Origin: Virgibacillus_P tibetensis
Lineage (GTDB): Bacteria > Bacillota > Bacilli > Bacillales > Amphibacillaceae
DNA: 64,000 nucleotides
NCBI RefSeq assembly: GCF_036026595.1
Contig: NZ_JARZFX010000001.1
Span: 248,001 to 312,000, forward strand
Direction: 5' to 3'
The notes beneath the pieces are model-generated. The model was not told where the DNA came from. It worked only from the letters and a program-made list of their open reading frames with translations, and ran no database searches. The translations under genes and the position numbers were made by a program. Below, piece by piece: positions 63,825-64,000 of the stretch (position 1 is the stretch's first letter; each line of letters starts with the position of its first letter).

Positions 63825-64000
63825 ATGTCAAATTCAACTCGCGTTCGTAAAAACGAGTCTCTTGAGGATGCTCTTCGTCGCTTCAAGCGTAGTGTATCAA
63901 AAAGTGGTACATTGCAAGAATATCGTAAGCGTGAACACTATGAAAAACCTAGCGTTAAGCGTAAGAAGAAATCTGAAGCTGCTAGAAAGCGTAAATTCTA
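63825..64000 (+). CDS. rpsU: 30S ribosomal protein bS21 (stop codon cut by window edge)
   Basis: A basic 58-residue protein of the small subunit platform that assists mRNA start selection. It begins SNSTRVRKNESLEDALRRF and ends KSEAARKRKF; all residues are present and only the final base of the stop codon lies beyond the window. GGAGGGAGGG precedes the ATG. In B. subtilis yqeY follows. Confidence 0.97.
   Translation, partial: MSNSTRVRKNESLEDALRRFKRSVSKSGTLQEYRKREHYEKPSVKRKKKSEAARKRKF

Noticed and set aside
1..64000. CRISPR arrays, insertion sequences, prophage genes, rRNA or tRNA genes
   Set aside because: No regularly spaced repeats, transposase or integrase frames, or cloverleaf sequences were seen; the window is conserved core chromosome.

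Overview
The window is a low-GC chromosomal segment of an endospore-forming Bacillota, almost certainly family Bacillaceae. Evidence is the set of Bacillus-type sporulation genes (sigK, gpr, spoIIP, sda, an RsfA-family regulator), the late competence operon comEA-EB-EC, T-box leaders on hisS and alaS, and gene order close to the Bacillus subtilis recJ-to-rpsU arc. An Mrp-type Na+/H+ antiporter operon and many acidic proteins fit a halotolerant, possibly alkaliphilic lineage such as Oceanobacillus, Virgibacillus or Lentibacillus; that genus-level placement is inference.

Layout. 1-8.3 kb: the end of recJ, apt, relA, dtd, a reverse-strand cell-wall amidase, a tiny HTH gene, then T-box-controlled hisS-aspS. 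8.4-11 kb: 6S RNA, an RsfA-family regulator and rarA, the last two on the minus strand. 11-18 kb: cymR, a cysteine desulfurase, mnmA, a TPR protein, recD2, a small zinc ribbon protein and an AI-2E-type permease. 18.2-27.7 kb: T-box-controlled alaS, then ireB-ruvX-yrzB, mltG, trmR, udk, greA, yrrS-like, mtnN and yrhC-like. 27.7-35.5 kb, minus strand: an uninterrupted sigK, a MurE-family ligase and a six-gene mrp operon. 35.8-41.4 kb: sda with a DnaA-box cluster behind it, then yqeG-yqeH-aroE-yhbY-nadD-yqeK-rsfS-yqeM. 41.5-46.7 kb: comEA-EB-EC, yqzM and holA. 46.7-52 kb: rpsT, gpr, spoIIP, yqxA and lepA. 52-61.6 kb: hemW, then the CIRCE-controlled hrcA-grpE-dnaK-dnaJ-prmA-rsmE-mtaB set. 61.6-64 kb: an MFS transporter broken by an amber codon, deoC and rpsU.

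The genes are mostly housekeeping: tRNA charging and modification (hisS, aspS, alaS, mnmA with its sulfur donor, trmR, mtaB, dtd), ribosome assembly (yqeH, yhbY, rsfS, prmA, rsmE, lepA, rpsT, rpsU), stringent response, protein folding, DNA repair and uptake, and spore formation.

I did not find a clearly new multi-gene system. The observations most worth a second look are: an mrp operon with no mrpB; five DnaA-box-like sites plus a perfect Spo0A box behind sda; a hisS-aspS T-box whose specifier region holds overlapping Asp and His codons; an MFS gene interrupted by a single in-frame TAG; local loss of the U32 peptidase pair, pbpI and the mccAB genes relative to B. subtilis; a probable second murE beside sigK; and a long perfect hairpin over the spoIIP start region. 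Start codons below were often moved downstream of the longest reading frame to match the Shine-Dalgarno position and family length.
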